A stretch of 64,000 bases of DNA, from NCBI RefSeq assembly GCF_002804065.1, contig NZ_CP024955.1:248001-312000 (forward strand), written 5' to 3'. The notes under the pieces were generated by a model that was not told where the DNA came from, made no database searches, and saw only the letters and a list, made by a program, of their open reading frames with translations. Below are positions 18,351-25,904 of this stretch, one piece after another. Position numbers and translations under genes: made by a program. Numbering within the stretch: position 1 is the first letter of the stretch; every line of letters starts with the position of its first letter. The DNA is from Kyrpidia spormannii. Its GTDB lineage: Bacteria > Bacillota > Bacilli > Kyrpidiales > Kyrpidiaceae.

Positions 18351-19646
18351 ATGTCCACGGAGGTTATCGTATACACGAGCACGGGGTGCCCCTACTGCCA
18401 CAGGGTCAAGGAGCAGCTCTCAGAATGGGACATTCCCTTTGAAGAGAGGAATGTCTCCAAAGTCAAGGAATATTTTGATGAATTGAGAGCCAAAAAGATT
18501 TTCGGCACCCCCGCCACCCTGATCAACGGCAAACTCATTCTCGGGTTTCAACCGGAAAAAATGCGCAAAGCTTTGGGGTTGGAGCAACAGGCGGAGGCGG
18601 ACGCCGGGCAACATGAGGAAAAAACGGAGAATCAGGCAGGAGCCGGACCGGAGAAACCGGTGCCGCCGGAGGATATTTTTCAGCCCGTCACTTTGGAGAT
18701 ATTGAACGAAGTGTATGATTTCGTCTCCATCGGCGGCGGCCCGGCCGGCAGTTCGGCCGCGGTGTATGCGGCCAGAGGCCGGTTGAAAACCCTGGTCATC
18801 GACAAAGCTCCCGCGTCCGGCACCCTGGCCTTGACTCACAAGATTGCCAACTATCCCGGGGTCCGCAAAACGATGACCGGTTGGGAACTGCTTGCGGAGA
18901 TGCAACTTCAGGCCAAAGACTTCGGGGCCACCTTTGTGCGCACCCAGGTTTTGTCAGTGGATTTTTCCAATCCGAATGAGAAGAAAGTCCACATTCCGGA
19001 AGGGGTTATTCGCGCCAAAAGTGTGTTGATCGCCGTCGGCGCAAAAGCCCCTTCCGGCAAGATCAAAGGAGAAGAAGAATTTGTCGGCCGGGGGGTGAGC
19101 TATTGTTCCACGTGCGATGCGGCGTTTTTTGAAAACCGGGTGGTCGCCGTCGCCGGGGACAGTGAGGAAGCGGTGCGCGAGGCGGAAGTTCTGGCCAAAT
19201 TCTGTAAAGAAGTCCGCTTGCTGATCCCGGGTTCAGAACTCAGGGGGGAAGTGGACCTGTCGGGATTGGAAAAGAGGCCAAACGTACGCCTTTACAAGAG
19301 GCACCGCATCAAGGAGATATTGGGGGGCCATGCGGTGGAGCGCATTGTTGTGCTGGACGGCGAACGGCGGGAACAAACGTGGGAAGTGGACGGGGTTTTC
19401 CTGTATCTGGCCGGCATGAAACCCGGGACGGATTTTCTGATGGACCAAGTTGAGCGGGATGAGGAAGGGTATGTGGTTGTGGATGAACAGTTGAGAACGA
19501 ACGTCCCGGGCGTGTTTGCCGGCGGCGACGCCCGCCGCACACCCGCCAAGCAGGCGGTGGTTTCGGCTGCCGACGGGTGCGTGGCCGCTTTGGGAGCGGA
19601 CCAGTTTGTCAACGGGAGAGACAAAATTCGGGTTCAGTACAGTTAA
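18351..19646 (+). CDS. Glutaredoxin-thioredoxin reductase fusion protein
   Basis: A 431-residue fusion. Residues 1-80 are a glutaredoxin-like domain with the dithiol CPYC at 13-16 and TPATLINGK as the cis-proline segment. An acidic, low-complexity linker (about 83-115) leads to a flavoprotein of the thioredoxin reductase type: GGGPAGSSAAVYAARG near 127 binds FAD, the redox pair CSTC lies at about 252-255, and VFAGGDARRTPAKQAV near 390 is the second FAD motif. The start at 18351 follows GGGAGGGAGAA. Directly after the peroxiredoxin gene, it probably acts like AhpF, passing NAD(P)H electrons through its own glutaredoxin domain to the peroxidase. The partner is inferred. Confidence 0.92.
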   Translation: MSTEVIVYTSTGCPYCHRVKEQLSEWDIPFEERNVSKVKEYFDELRAKKIFGTPATLINGKLILGFQPEKMRKALGLEQQAEADAGQHEEKTENQAGAGPEKPVPPEDIFQPVTLEILNEVYDFVSIGGGPAGSSAAVYAARGRLKTLVIDKAPASGTLALTHKIANYPGVRKTMTGWELLAEMQLQAKDFGATFVRTQVLSVDFSNPNEKKVHIPEGVIRAKSVLIAVGAKAPSGKIKGEEEFVGRGVSYCSTCDAAFFENRVVAVAGDSEEAVREAEVLAKFCKEVRLLIPGSELRGEVDLSGLEKRPNVRLYKRHRIKEILGGHAVERIVVLDGERREQTWEVDGVFLYLAGMKPGTDFLMDQVERDEEGYVVVDEQLRTNVPGVFAGGDARRTPAKQAVVSAADGCVAALGADQFVNGRDKIRVQYS

Positions 19647-19676
19647 ATGCGGGTTGCCCGGACACCTGATCATGCC

Positions 19677-19706
19677 GCTCCCCCGGTTCACGGATCCCGG
19701 GGGAGC
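19677..19706 (+). terminator. Hairpin after the peroxiredoxin-reductase pair
   Basis: A perfect 10-bp inverted repeat, GCTCCCCCGG and CCGGGGGAGC, encloses a 10-base loop 31 bases after the reductase stop. No T-run follows, so it may be a weak terminator or an mRNA 3' stabiliser. The remainder of the 19647-19955 gap shows no gene; it only contains the AAGGAGG site used by galU. Confidence 0.45.
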
Positions 19707-19955
19707 ACTCGTTCCATGTCTCCACCGCTTCTTCCCCGGTGAAGACAACCGAATCACGGAGGCGGTCCGCCATGCGGGGGCCGAGGTGGCTTCTGTTCCA
19801 AAGACGGTTCGGGTATAATGGGCTCCGTACTCGGCCGTTGCCGACTCTCTGGAAGGAACGTGCGCCGGGCATAATCGCGCAATGATCGTACGGAGGGGCC
19901 GGCGCGGGGTGTCGGCGGGTCTATGCCGGCGCGCTCGAAGGAGGTTGGACAGGAA

Positions 19956-20876
19956 TTGTTGAAGCCAGTGCGGAAAGCCGTCATTCCTGCGGCGGGTTTG
20001 GGGACCCGGCTGTTGCCGGCGACCAAGGCGCAGCCGAAAGAGATGCTTCCGATCGTGGACAAGCCTGCGATTCAGTATATCCTCGAAGAGGCGGTGGCGG
20101 CGGGGATCGAGGACATCATCATCATCACCGGGAGGAACAAGCGGGCCATCGAGGATCATTTTGATCGCAATATCGAGCTGGAGATGGAACTCGAGGCCAA
20201 GGGGGATGAGAAAGCCCTGGAGGAGGTCCGGCGGATCGCGGAACTGGCGGACGTCTATTACATCCGCCAGAAGCAGCCCCGGGGATTGGGACATGCGGTG
20301 GCCTGCGCCCGGAGTTTTGTCGGGGATGAGCCTTTCGCGGTGCTTCTCGGGGATGACGTGATGTTTGCCGAGCGGCCCTGTATCGCCCAGCTCATCGACC
20401 TCTATGAGGAGACCGGCGGGACGGTGGTCGGGGTCCAGGAGGTTCCGCCTGCCGAGGTCAGCCGGTACGGGATTGTGGATCCCGACGGGCCGGGGCCAAA
20501 GGGGAGGGGCCATCGTGCGAAAGCTTTGGTGGAGAAGCCGGCGGTGGAAGAAGCCCCTTCGAATCTCGCCATCATGGGACGGTATGTTATCACCCCGGAG
20601 ATTTTTTCGATTCTCCATGAGCTGCCGCCGGGAAAAGGGAACGAGATCCAGTTGACGGACGGCCTGAACGCCCTGTGCCGAACGCAAGGGGTGTGGGCGA
20701 TGCCCTTTGAGGGGCGCCGGTTCGACATCGGCAATCCCATGGGTCTGCTCCGCGCCTCTGTGGAGGTGGCTCTGCTGCGGGAGGACCTGCGGGATGAGTT
20801 TGCCGCGTTTTTAACCGACGTTGTGGGGATGCAACAATCTGCAGCCGTGGCGATACCGGCCGACGAGAAGCGGTGA
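19956..20876 (+). CDS. galU: UTP-glucose-1-phosphate uridylyltransferase
   Basis: Makes UDP-glucose from UTP and glucose-1-phosphate for cell-envelope sugars. The nucleotide-binding start KAVIPAAGLGTRLLPATKAQPKEMLPI and GLGHAVACA near residue 105 are typical, as is the C-terminal GNEIQLTDGLNALCR. Start TTG 19956 is chosen because AAGGAGG at 19938-19944 is correctly spaced and the protein then begins a few residues before the conserved motif; an ATG at 19923 would add 11 unlikely residues. Length is normal. A degraded second galU fragment lies about 1 kb downstream. GalE further along the window would use its product. Confidence 0.93.
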   Translation: MLKPVRKAVIPAAGLGTRLLPATKAQPKEMLPIVDKPAIQYILEEAVAAGIEDIIIITGRNKRAIEDHFDRNIELEMELEAKGDEKALEEVRRIAELADVYYIRQKQPRGLGHAVACARSFVGDEPFAVLLGDDVMFAERPCIAQLIDLYEETGGTVVGVQEVPPAEVSRYGIVDPDGPGPKGRGHRAKALVEKPAVEEAPSNLAIMGRYVITPEIFSILHELPPGKGNEIQLTDGLNALCRTQGVWAMPFEGRRFDIGNPMGLLRASVEVALLREDLRDEFAAFLTDVVGMQQSAAVAIPADEKR

Positions 20877-20967
20877 TTGTTTCTCCATTCATGTTGCCGG
20901 CCGGACCGTGGCCTGAGGTTGCAAGAATGATGCTCAAGATGATAATTCTCACGGGCCTCCAAACGGG

Positions 20968-21006
20968 CATTGTGCCGAAAGGCCGGCCGGAACAAAAGAG
21001 TGGGGC
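20968..21006 (+). repeat. 39-bp intergenic repeat, copy 1
   Basis: This 39-base segment, ending AACAAAAGAGTGGGGC, matches 40078-40116 at 34 of 39 positions. Both copies are intergenic, next to a gene end or start, and share an identical last 16 bases. Function unknown; it may be a small dispersed repeat family. Confidence 0.6.
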
Positions 21007-21059
21007 ACACAGCGGCAACCGGTATTGATCCGCCATTGCAGTGCCGGAGCCCCGGGCTA

Positions 21060-21701
21060 TCAATTAGAGGAAAGCGCCCGTTGCCAGATTTCCAGGGTCC
21101 GTTCTCCGGTGATCACCTGAGGTTTTCCGCCGCTCGGGAAGTAGAGGGTCGGGTATTGGTGCAGAACCCGGGACCGCACGTTGTTGTCCAGGAGATAGTA
21201 GATGCTGGAAAAATGAACTCCCAGGGCCGTCTCTTCCTGCTCGGTCAATGATATGGCCTCTTTCAGGGTGGTGCCGGGGACGAATCCGGTGGAGACGATG
21301 ATCGGCTGCCGGACGGTGTCCCGATGCTGGTACAGCAATACGAGGGTGCGCTGGCAGTGGGGACACCAATAGGCCTGGAACAAAACGGGTAGCTTGGTGA
21401 GATCGAGAGTCATCTCTTTTCCGTCGGCGGACAGGACGGTCACTCGGTCGACGGGGGCTGGGCTCGGCTGAAAATTAGGGCTCGGGGTGATGACGTTTTG
21501 CTGTAGTTTATTCTCAAAAGGTGGATTGGAGGCCGGCGGATTGGGTACAGGTCCTTGGCCAGGTCTGGGTCCTTGATAAGGCGGCGATGCCGCAGGTCCA
21601 CAGCCTATCAAAAGGGTCACCGAGGCGACGGCGACCGCAGCCCATTTTAAGGGACGAAAAAGGGCCTTCAACAAATGAGCGGCACTTGGTGTCATTTGCA
21701 T
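21060..21701 (-). CDS. Thioredoxin-fold lipoprotein
   Basis: A 213-residue exported protein. Residues 15-35 form a signal peptide ending in the lipobox LLIGC, so the mature protein should be lipid-anchored on the outer face of the membrane. A Pro/Gly/Asn-rich spacer follows. The globular domain contains YWCPHCQRT near residue 116, a CxxC thiol pair of thioredoxin type, and YPTLYFPSGG near 185, which supplies the cis-proline. It probably acts as a thiol-disulfide oxidoreductase or as a reductant for cytochrome or copper-site assembly. ATG 21701 follows GGAAGGGG. It is transcribed toward galU and stands alone. Confidence 0.8.
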   Translation of the reverse strand: MQMTPSAAHLLKALFRPLKWAAVAVASVTLLIGCGPAASPPYQGPRPGQGPVPNPPASNPPFENKLQQNVITPSPNFQPSPAPVDRVTVLSADGKEMTLDLTKLPVLFQAYWCPHCQRTLVLLYQHRDTVRQPIIVSTGFVPGTTLKEAISLTEQEETALGVHFSSIYYLLDNNVRSRVLHQYPTLYFPSGGKPQVITGERTLEIWQRALSSN

Positions 21702-21844
21702 GACGAATCCCCTTCCCGGATGTTTGGATGGCAGTGCCATTATAGCATGTTCGAAGCAGTGGGAGGCAGACGGAAGCTGCGCATGCGGGGAAGGATCCGG
21801 GAGCCGGGCTCGTGTGGAGACGAAGGCCGTGCTTCTGTGGGAAT

Positions 21845-21987
21845 GTGGGGCGGTATGTGAGCGCGCCGGAGATTTTCGCGATCCTCCGACGATCTTCCGC
21901 CAGGAAGGGCAATGAGATTCAGCTCACGGATGGGCTGAATGTCCCGTGCCGCACCCAGGGCGTGTGGGCGCTGCCTTTTGAAGGCCG
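21845..21987 (+). pseudogene. galU-like fragment
   Basis: In one frame this reads GRYVSAPEIFAIL, then GNEIQLTDGLN and CRTQGVWALPFEGRR, which aligns with residues around 195-250 of the intact GalU at 19956. Codons differ at many synonymous positions, so this is an old paralogue or acquired copy, not a fresh duplication. No N-terminal or C-terminal half is present. From 21988 to 22186 no coding similarity is seen. Confidence 0.75.
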
Positions 21988-22186
21988 GCGATGGAGGCGT
22001 ATCTCAAAGAACTGGTGGCTAAGTGGTATGCGGAGGCTTTATTCCCGGGCGGGGGCGACCGCTAAGGGGCAGTGGGGGCCCAGACTTGACGAGGTGAAAA
22101 TCGCTTCGCGGGTGTACCCGTCGATGGTCGGGTGGATCCTCGGGTCTCCGAGTGCGCGGCCCTGGATTTTGGAGGGGGAAAAGGGC

Positions 22187-22430
22187 CTACCTGCGATCGC
22201 CCAAAATTCCGCTGATTAGGCCGAATCCCGCGATCATTGGGAAAAACTCAAAATAGGGTGCCAAGTCAATCCCAATTTGGAAGGGCATAGTCCAGGAAAA
22301 CGTGATGGCCATTGGCAGATAGAGTGACCAGAGGGTGAACGGGAGAAACACCATGGCCAGGATGGCCCAATTGAGGTGGAAGGTCCAGTTTCGAATGTAA
22401 AAGGGCCGCCCCAGTGTCTGTTTTCAACAT
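22187..22430 (-). pseudogene. Small two-helix membrane protein, probably frameshifted near its start
   Basis: The minus strand holds an open frame of about 75 codons ending at TAG 22187. It reads RPFYIRNWTFHLNWAILAMV, then two clear hydrophobic helices and IAGFGLISGILGDRR, with strong membrane-protein character. It has no ATG, GTG or TTG at its beginning. A well-spaced GGGAGGG plus ATG at 22430 exists in the neighbouring frame, so one base change near 22405 would join start and body. It is either a recently frameshifted gene, a sequencing error, or a CTG start. Family not recognised. Confidence 0.45.
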
Positions 22431-22528
22431 CCGTCCCTCCCTGTGATTCGTAGGATCCACCTGTGAACCGTTGTTGTTGTATTTGAACTCATCATATCAC
22501 AATTTCCGTTGTCTAAATACTCGTTTGA

Positions 22529-22574
22529 GACCTTGGGAGGCCTGAGGGGCACCTGCCCGTCCCAAGGTCTTTTT
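22529..22574 (+). terminator. Rho-independent terminator
   Basis: GACCTTGGGA (22529-22538) pairs perfectly with TCCCAAGGTC (22560-22569), and five T residues follow at 22570-22574. This is a textbook intrinsic terminator on the plus strand. It insulates the following DNA-polymerase cluster from upstream transcription. Confidence 0.75.
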
Positions 22575-22578
22575 GTGC

Positions 22579-22627
22579 TTGATTCGGGCGGGCCTCGGGT
22601 ATACAATGGATCAGGAACATACGTTTG
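22579..22627 (+). promoter_or_regulatory. Promoter with LexA-type SOS box
   Basis: TTGATT at 22579-22584 and TACAAT at 22602-22607 are 17 bases apart. Just downstream, 22614-22627 reads GGAACATACGTTTG, which matches the Gram-positive LexA consensus CGAACRNRYGTTYG at 13 of 14 positions. Placement next to the start site of a Y-family polymerase cluster makes LexA repression and DNA-damage induction likely. Confidence 0.7.
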
Positions 22628-22642
22628 TATTTGGAGGTGGCC

Positions 22643-22900
22643 ATGCGTCCCACTGCGCTGATTCGCAGGATGTTGCAGATCGAATACCTTCAGAACGAAC
22701 TGACCCGGGAGATGAGGGTGGTCAAACAGGAGTTGCGGGACCGGGGGGTGACGGTCATCGAGGTGGAGAACCGTCCCCTGGATGTCCGCGTGCACTATAA
22801 AGTGAACGAGCGTCACCAGGAAGCGCTGTTCATGACGCCCATGCTCTATGCCGAGGTCGAAGGGGGATTGCGCAGATGGTTGGGCGAGATCCCGGAGTGA
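22643..22900 (+). CDS. Small unknown protein preceding a Y-family DNA polymerase
   Basis: An 85-residue protein from ATG 22643 after TTTGGAGG. It is rich in charged helix-forming residues (LQNELTREMRVVKQELRDRG) followed by a predicted beta region with VHYKVNERHQEALFM. I do not recognise the family. It lies directly behind the LexA-type box and its end overlaps the polymerase gene, so it is the first gene of the probable SOS operon and may be a polymerase accessory or regulator. Function is inferred from position only. Confidence 0.75.
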   Translation: MRPTALIRRMLQIEYLQNELTREMRVVKQELRDRGVTVIEVENRPLDVRVHYKVNERHQEALFMTPMLYAEVEGGLRRWLGEIPE

Positions 22901-24153
22901 CTTGGGTGTATGGCTTGGTGGACATGCAAAGTTTCTATGCCTCGGTGGAGGCGGCGAGCCGACCGGAGTTTGCCGGACATCGCCGGGAAGATGACGATAA
23001 GACGGATCCCCTTTTGATTGTGGCCGGCGATCCTGAACGCCGCTCTGGGATCGTGCTTGCGGCGACACCTCCGGCGAAAGCGGCGGGGTTGTCCACCGCC
23101 ATGAACCTGGGCGAGGCTCTGAGGATGTGCCCAAAGGCCGTGGTGGTCAAGCCGCGGATGCGGTTGTATCTGGAGACGAGCGCTCGAATTCATTATACGA
23201 TCCGGCAGATGTTCCCCCTTCACGAGCCCTTTAGCGTGGATGAAGCGTTCTTTGCCTTACCCTACCCCTCCGCCCTGTTTCCGGACCCCATCGCGGCGTC
23301 GCGGAGACTCAAAGAAACGATTTGGGACCTGTTTCGCATCCGATGTCGCGTGGGTTTGGCGCCGAATAAGTGGATGGCGAAGATGGCCAATCGAGCGGCG
23401 AAGAAGGAGCCGAGCGGAGTGGTGTGGTGGACGGAGAAAGATGTATCCTCTCGGCTGCATTCCCTGTCCGTGTATGAGATGTGGGGGTTGAAGCGTCGGG
23501 CGGAAATCTTGGACCGTGAGTTTGGCGCGACGACCATCGGGGACGTGGCGGCGATTCCGGAATGGCGTTTGCGGCGGCGATTCGGGGTGTGGGGAACGAT
23601 CATTCACCGGTGGAGTCACGGCCTGGATGATTCCCCCATTGACCCGAATGCCTTTGCTGCTCCGAACAAGGGATTCAGTCACCGGATCACCCTGCCCAGG
23701 GATTTTTCTGAACGCGAGGACATCGCGGTGGTGACTCTGGAGTTGCTGGACGAGGTGTGCGCCCGGCTGCGGAGCGTCCGGCAGAAGGGCCGGCGGGTGG
23801 GTCTCAGCCTCACATACGCCAGGTTCGAGGGTGGTTTCAGCCGGACGAAGACGCTGGGCCGTGCTTTCAATGCGGCTGAGGACTTTTATCCTCATGTGAT
23901 TCAATTGTTGGATCGCTGGTGGGACGGGTCCGGGGTGCGGGCCGTCAGTGTGGGGGTGGATCTGCTGGAGCCCGAGTCGGATACGATGCAACTTTCGCTG
24001 TTTAAGGACGTGGCGAAACGAAGGCGGCTGTCCGAGGTCTATGACCAAGTTCGCGCCCGGTTCGGAGAGACGAGTATCATGCGGGCGGCGAGTCTGTTGC
24101 CGGCAGGCCAACTGCGGGACCGCAGCCAAAAGATCGGCGGACATTTTATGTAA
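22876..24153 (+). CDS. Y-family (DinB/UmuC-type) translesion DNA polymerase
   Basis: A 425-residue lesion-bypass polymerase. The palm motifs are DMQSFYASVE near residue 16 and SVDEAFFAL near 120, holding the metal-binding Asp and Glu residues. A helix-hairpin-helix region and little-finger domain follow. Near the C-terminus MQLSLFKD is a classical sliding-clamp binding motif (QLSLF). The sequence looks closer to the UvrX/UmuC-like polymerases of Firmicutes than to standard DinB. ATG 22876 has AGGGGG upstream; a GTG at 22897 overlapping the previous stop is an alternative. The LexA-type box suggests SOS control. A YolD-like gene follows, the usual partner. Confidence 0.92.
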   Translation: MVGRDPGVTWVYGLVDMQSFYASVEAASRPEFAGHRREDDDKTDPLLIVAGDPERRSGIVLAATPPAKAAGLSTAMNLGEALRMCPKAVVVKPRMRLYLETSARIHYTIRQMFPLHEPFSVDEAFFALPYPSALFPDPIAASRRLKETIWDLFRIRCRVGLAPNKWMAKMANRAAKKEPSGVVWWTEKDVSSRLHSLSVYEMWGLKRRAEILDREFGATTIGDVAAIPEWRLRRRFGVWGTIIHRWSHGLDDSPIDPNAFAAPNKGFSHRITLPRDFSEREDIAVVTLELLDEVCARLRSVRQKGRRVGLSLTYARFEGGFSRTKTLGRAFNAAEDFYPHVIQLLDRWWDGSGVRAVSVGVDLLEPESDTMQLSLFKDVAKRRRLSEVYDQVRARFGETSIMRAASLLPAGQLRDRSQKIGGHFM

Positions 24154-24171
24154 ATAAAGGAAGGGTGCCGA

Positions 24172-24531
24172 GTGCGGATCACGGAAGGGAATCTTTTTGC
24201 GGCGATGAGGCTGACGCTGCCCGAGCACCGGGAGATGGTGGAACGGCTGGAGCGGGAAGCCAGCCGGCGTCGGGCGCCGGAGTGGACCGAGGATCGGTGG
24301 TCGGAGATCGAATATGTCCTGGGGGAGGCCGTGGGGACGGGAAGCCGGGTCAGGATCTCGCTGTTTGGGCCCTATGAAGATGAGGTGTGGGAGGGGGTTC
24401 CAGTTTTGCGAAATGGCCGGGTGTATCTGGAGGCAGGGGACGGCGCGGGGAGGAGGGCCGTGCCGCTTGAGCGGGTTGTGGCGATTGAAAAGTTGGGGAT
24501 GGCCGGGCGGGAGCCGTCGCGTGCGGAATAG
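24172..24531 (+). CDS. YolD-like protein
   Basis: A 119-residue protein with the YolD hallmark LTLPEHREMVERL near residue 13 and a following small beta domain. YolD-like proteins sit next to UvrX/UmuC-type polymerases in Firmicutes and are thought to assist them. It begins at GTG 24172 after AAAGGAAGGG and 18 bases past the polymerase stop, so it is probably the third gene of the same SOS operon. Biochemical function is not established for the family. Confidence 0.85.
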   Translation: MRITEGNLFAAMRLTLPEHREMVERLEREASRRRAPEWTEDRWSEIEYVLGEAVGTGSRVRISLFGPYEDEVWEGVPVLRNGRVYLEAGDGAGRRAVPLERVVAIEKLGMAGREPSRAE

Positions 24532-24610
24532 TGCGGTCAGGATGGTCGAGGGGATCGGGTGAGGTTCGGGTCGTTCGGGTGGTTGTCCTGGGAGGAAGGC
24601 GGGCTGACCT

Positions 24611-24665
24611 GTCGAAATGGGGAGGGGGTGTGTGTCCACCTTTGGCGGAACTCGCTGTCCACTGG
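24611..24665 (+). repeat. 55-bp repeat before an Rpn gene, copy 1
   Basis: The stretch from GTCGAA to CACTGGG is strongly similar to 32006-32060, and both copies lie upstream of Rpn-type sequences. Each contains GTCCACC-TTT(T)-GCGGAACTCG followed by a second GTCCAC. Such spaced repeated boxes recall terminal repeats of IS21-type elements, but no istA/istB is present. The link to Rpn mobility is inference. Confidence 0.5.
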
Positions 24666-24766
24666 GAGCGGACAGATGGAGACTGTTAGGGACTTGTGCC
24701 TTTCGGAGGATTCGGGTTGGTCCAGCCGGGCCTTGTGGATGGAACGGCGAAGGATCAGAGGCTATA

Positions 24767-25702
24767 ATGAAAGGAGAAGGGGCGGGGGTGAGCCGGGTGG
24801 AGCTGTTGAGCCCCAAGGTCGACTTCGTTTTTAAGCGGATTTTTGGCACCGAGGAAAACAAAGATGTCCTAGCGCATTTTTTGAACTCTGTGTTTGAAGA
24901 TTCGGGCGAACCACTGATCGCCGATGTGGAGATCCTCAATCCGTTTTTGGAAAAAGAAGCGCTGTCGGACAAGTTGGCGGTGTTGGACGTGAAAGCCCGG
25001 ACGGAGAGCGGGACGCTGATCAACGTGGAGGTCCAGCTGTGGAACCACCAGGATATGGAAAAGCGAACACTGTACTACTGGGCGAAGCTGTTCCAGAGCC
25101 AGCTGAAGGAAGGCGACAGCTACTATGCGCTGCAGAAGGCTGTGACAATCAATGTGGTGGATTTTCGGTACATTGAGACGGAGGCGTATCACTCGACGTT
25201 TCACTTGCGGGAAGACAAGACGGGGTTGCTGTTGACCGACTTGGCGGAGATACACTTTGTGGAGTTGCCGAAGTTGAAAGAGCAGTCCGTGGGGACGGAG
25301 AGGCGGCTCGTGAAGTGGATGTTGTTTTTGACAGCGAAAACGAGAGAACAATTGGAGGTGTTGGTGATGGGAGATCCGGTGATGCGCAAGGCGCTGACGA
25401 CGTTGGAGTTTTTAAGTCAGGACGAAGAGACGCGGCGGCTGTATGAGGAGCGGATGAAAGGGTTGCAGACATATGTGGCGGATATCGAGGGGGCGAGACG
25501 GGAAGGCCGAGAGGAAGGCAGGAAGGAAGGCCGGGAGGAAGGTAGGAAGGAGGGCCGGGAGGAAGGGTATCGGGAGGCGCGGCGGGAGATGGCCCGGGCC
25601 ATGCTGGAGGCGGGGGACAATGTGGAGAAGGTGGTCAGGTTGACGAAACTGCCCCGGGAACAGGTCGAGGCAATTCAAAGGGAGTTGGAAAGCGGCCGGT
25701 GA
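24767..25702 (+). CDS. Rpn-family PD-(D/E)XK nuclease / putative transposase
   Basis: A protein of about 311 residues of the recombination-promoting nuclease family (PDDEXK_2). The start LLSPKVDFVFKRIFGTEENKDVL is the family signature. DVEILNP, then LDVKARTESGTLINVEVQ near residues 65-85, contains the D...E-x-Q active-site pattern, and WAKLFQSQLKEG follows. The C-terminal third has tandem EGR(K/E)EGRE units and a final helix ending LPREQVEAIQRELES. ATG 24767 overlaps its own ribosome-binding region, so GTG 24788, spaced 12 bases from AAAGGAG, may be the true start. This is the only intact copy; broken relatives occur near 32.3, 49.5-49.8, 54.4-54.8 and 63.0 kb. Confidence 0.85.
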   Translation: MKGEGAGVSRVELLSPKVDFVFKRIFGTEENKDVLAHFLNSVFEDSGEPLIADVEILNPFLEKEALSDKLAVLDVKARTESGTLINVEVQLWNHQDMEKRTLYYWAKLFQSQLKEGDSYYALQKAVTINVVDFRYIETEAYHSTFHLREDKTGLLLTDLAEIHFVELPKLKEQSVGTERRLVKWMLFLTAKTREQLEVLVMGDPVMRKALTTLEFLSQDEETRRLYEERMKGLQTYVADIEGARREGREEGRKEGREEGRKEGREEGYREARREMARAMLEAGDNVEKVVRLTKLPREQVEAIQRELESGR

Positions 25703-25904
25703 TGCGTGCTGGGTACCGAGGAAGGTCAAGGGTCTGGAACACTCTGACGTGTCGGACGGGTTGCAGGCCTCACCCGTGGCGGGCGTGGAGAGGCCCGGAC
25801 CGCGGCCACCCGTGGGATGCGGAAAATGTGGCCCCTGGCCCGGGAGAAAGGTTGGCGGGATATCCCGTGCATGCGGATAGGGATAGACTGCGTGTCGCAT
25901 TCCC

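Noticed and set aside
25490-25580. Tandem GAAGGCCGGGAGGAAGG-type DNA repeats that might suggest a CRISPR or minisatellite
   Set aside because: They encode the EGRKEGREEG repeat of the Rpn protein in frame, have no unique spacers and recur at protein level in the copy at 54335.
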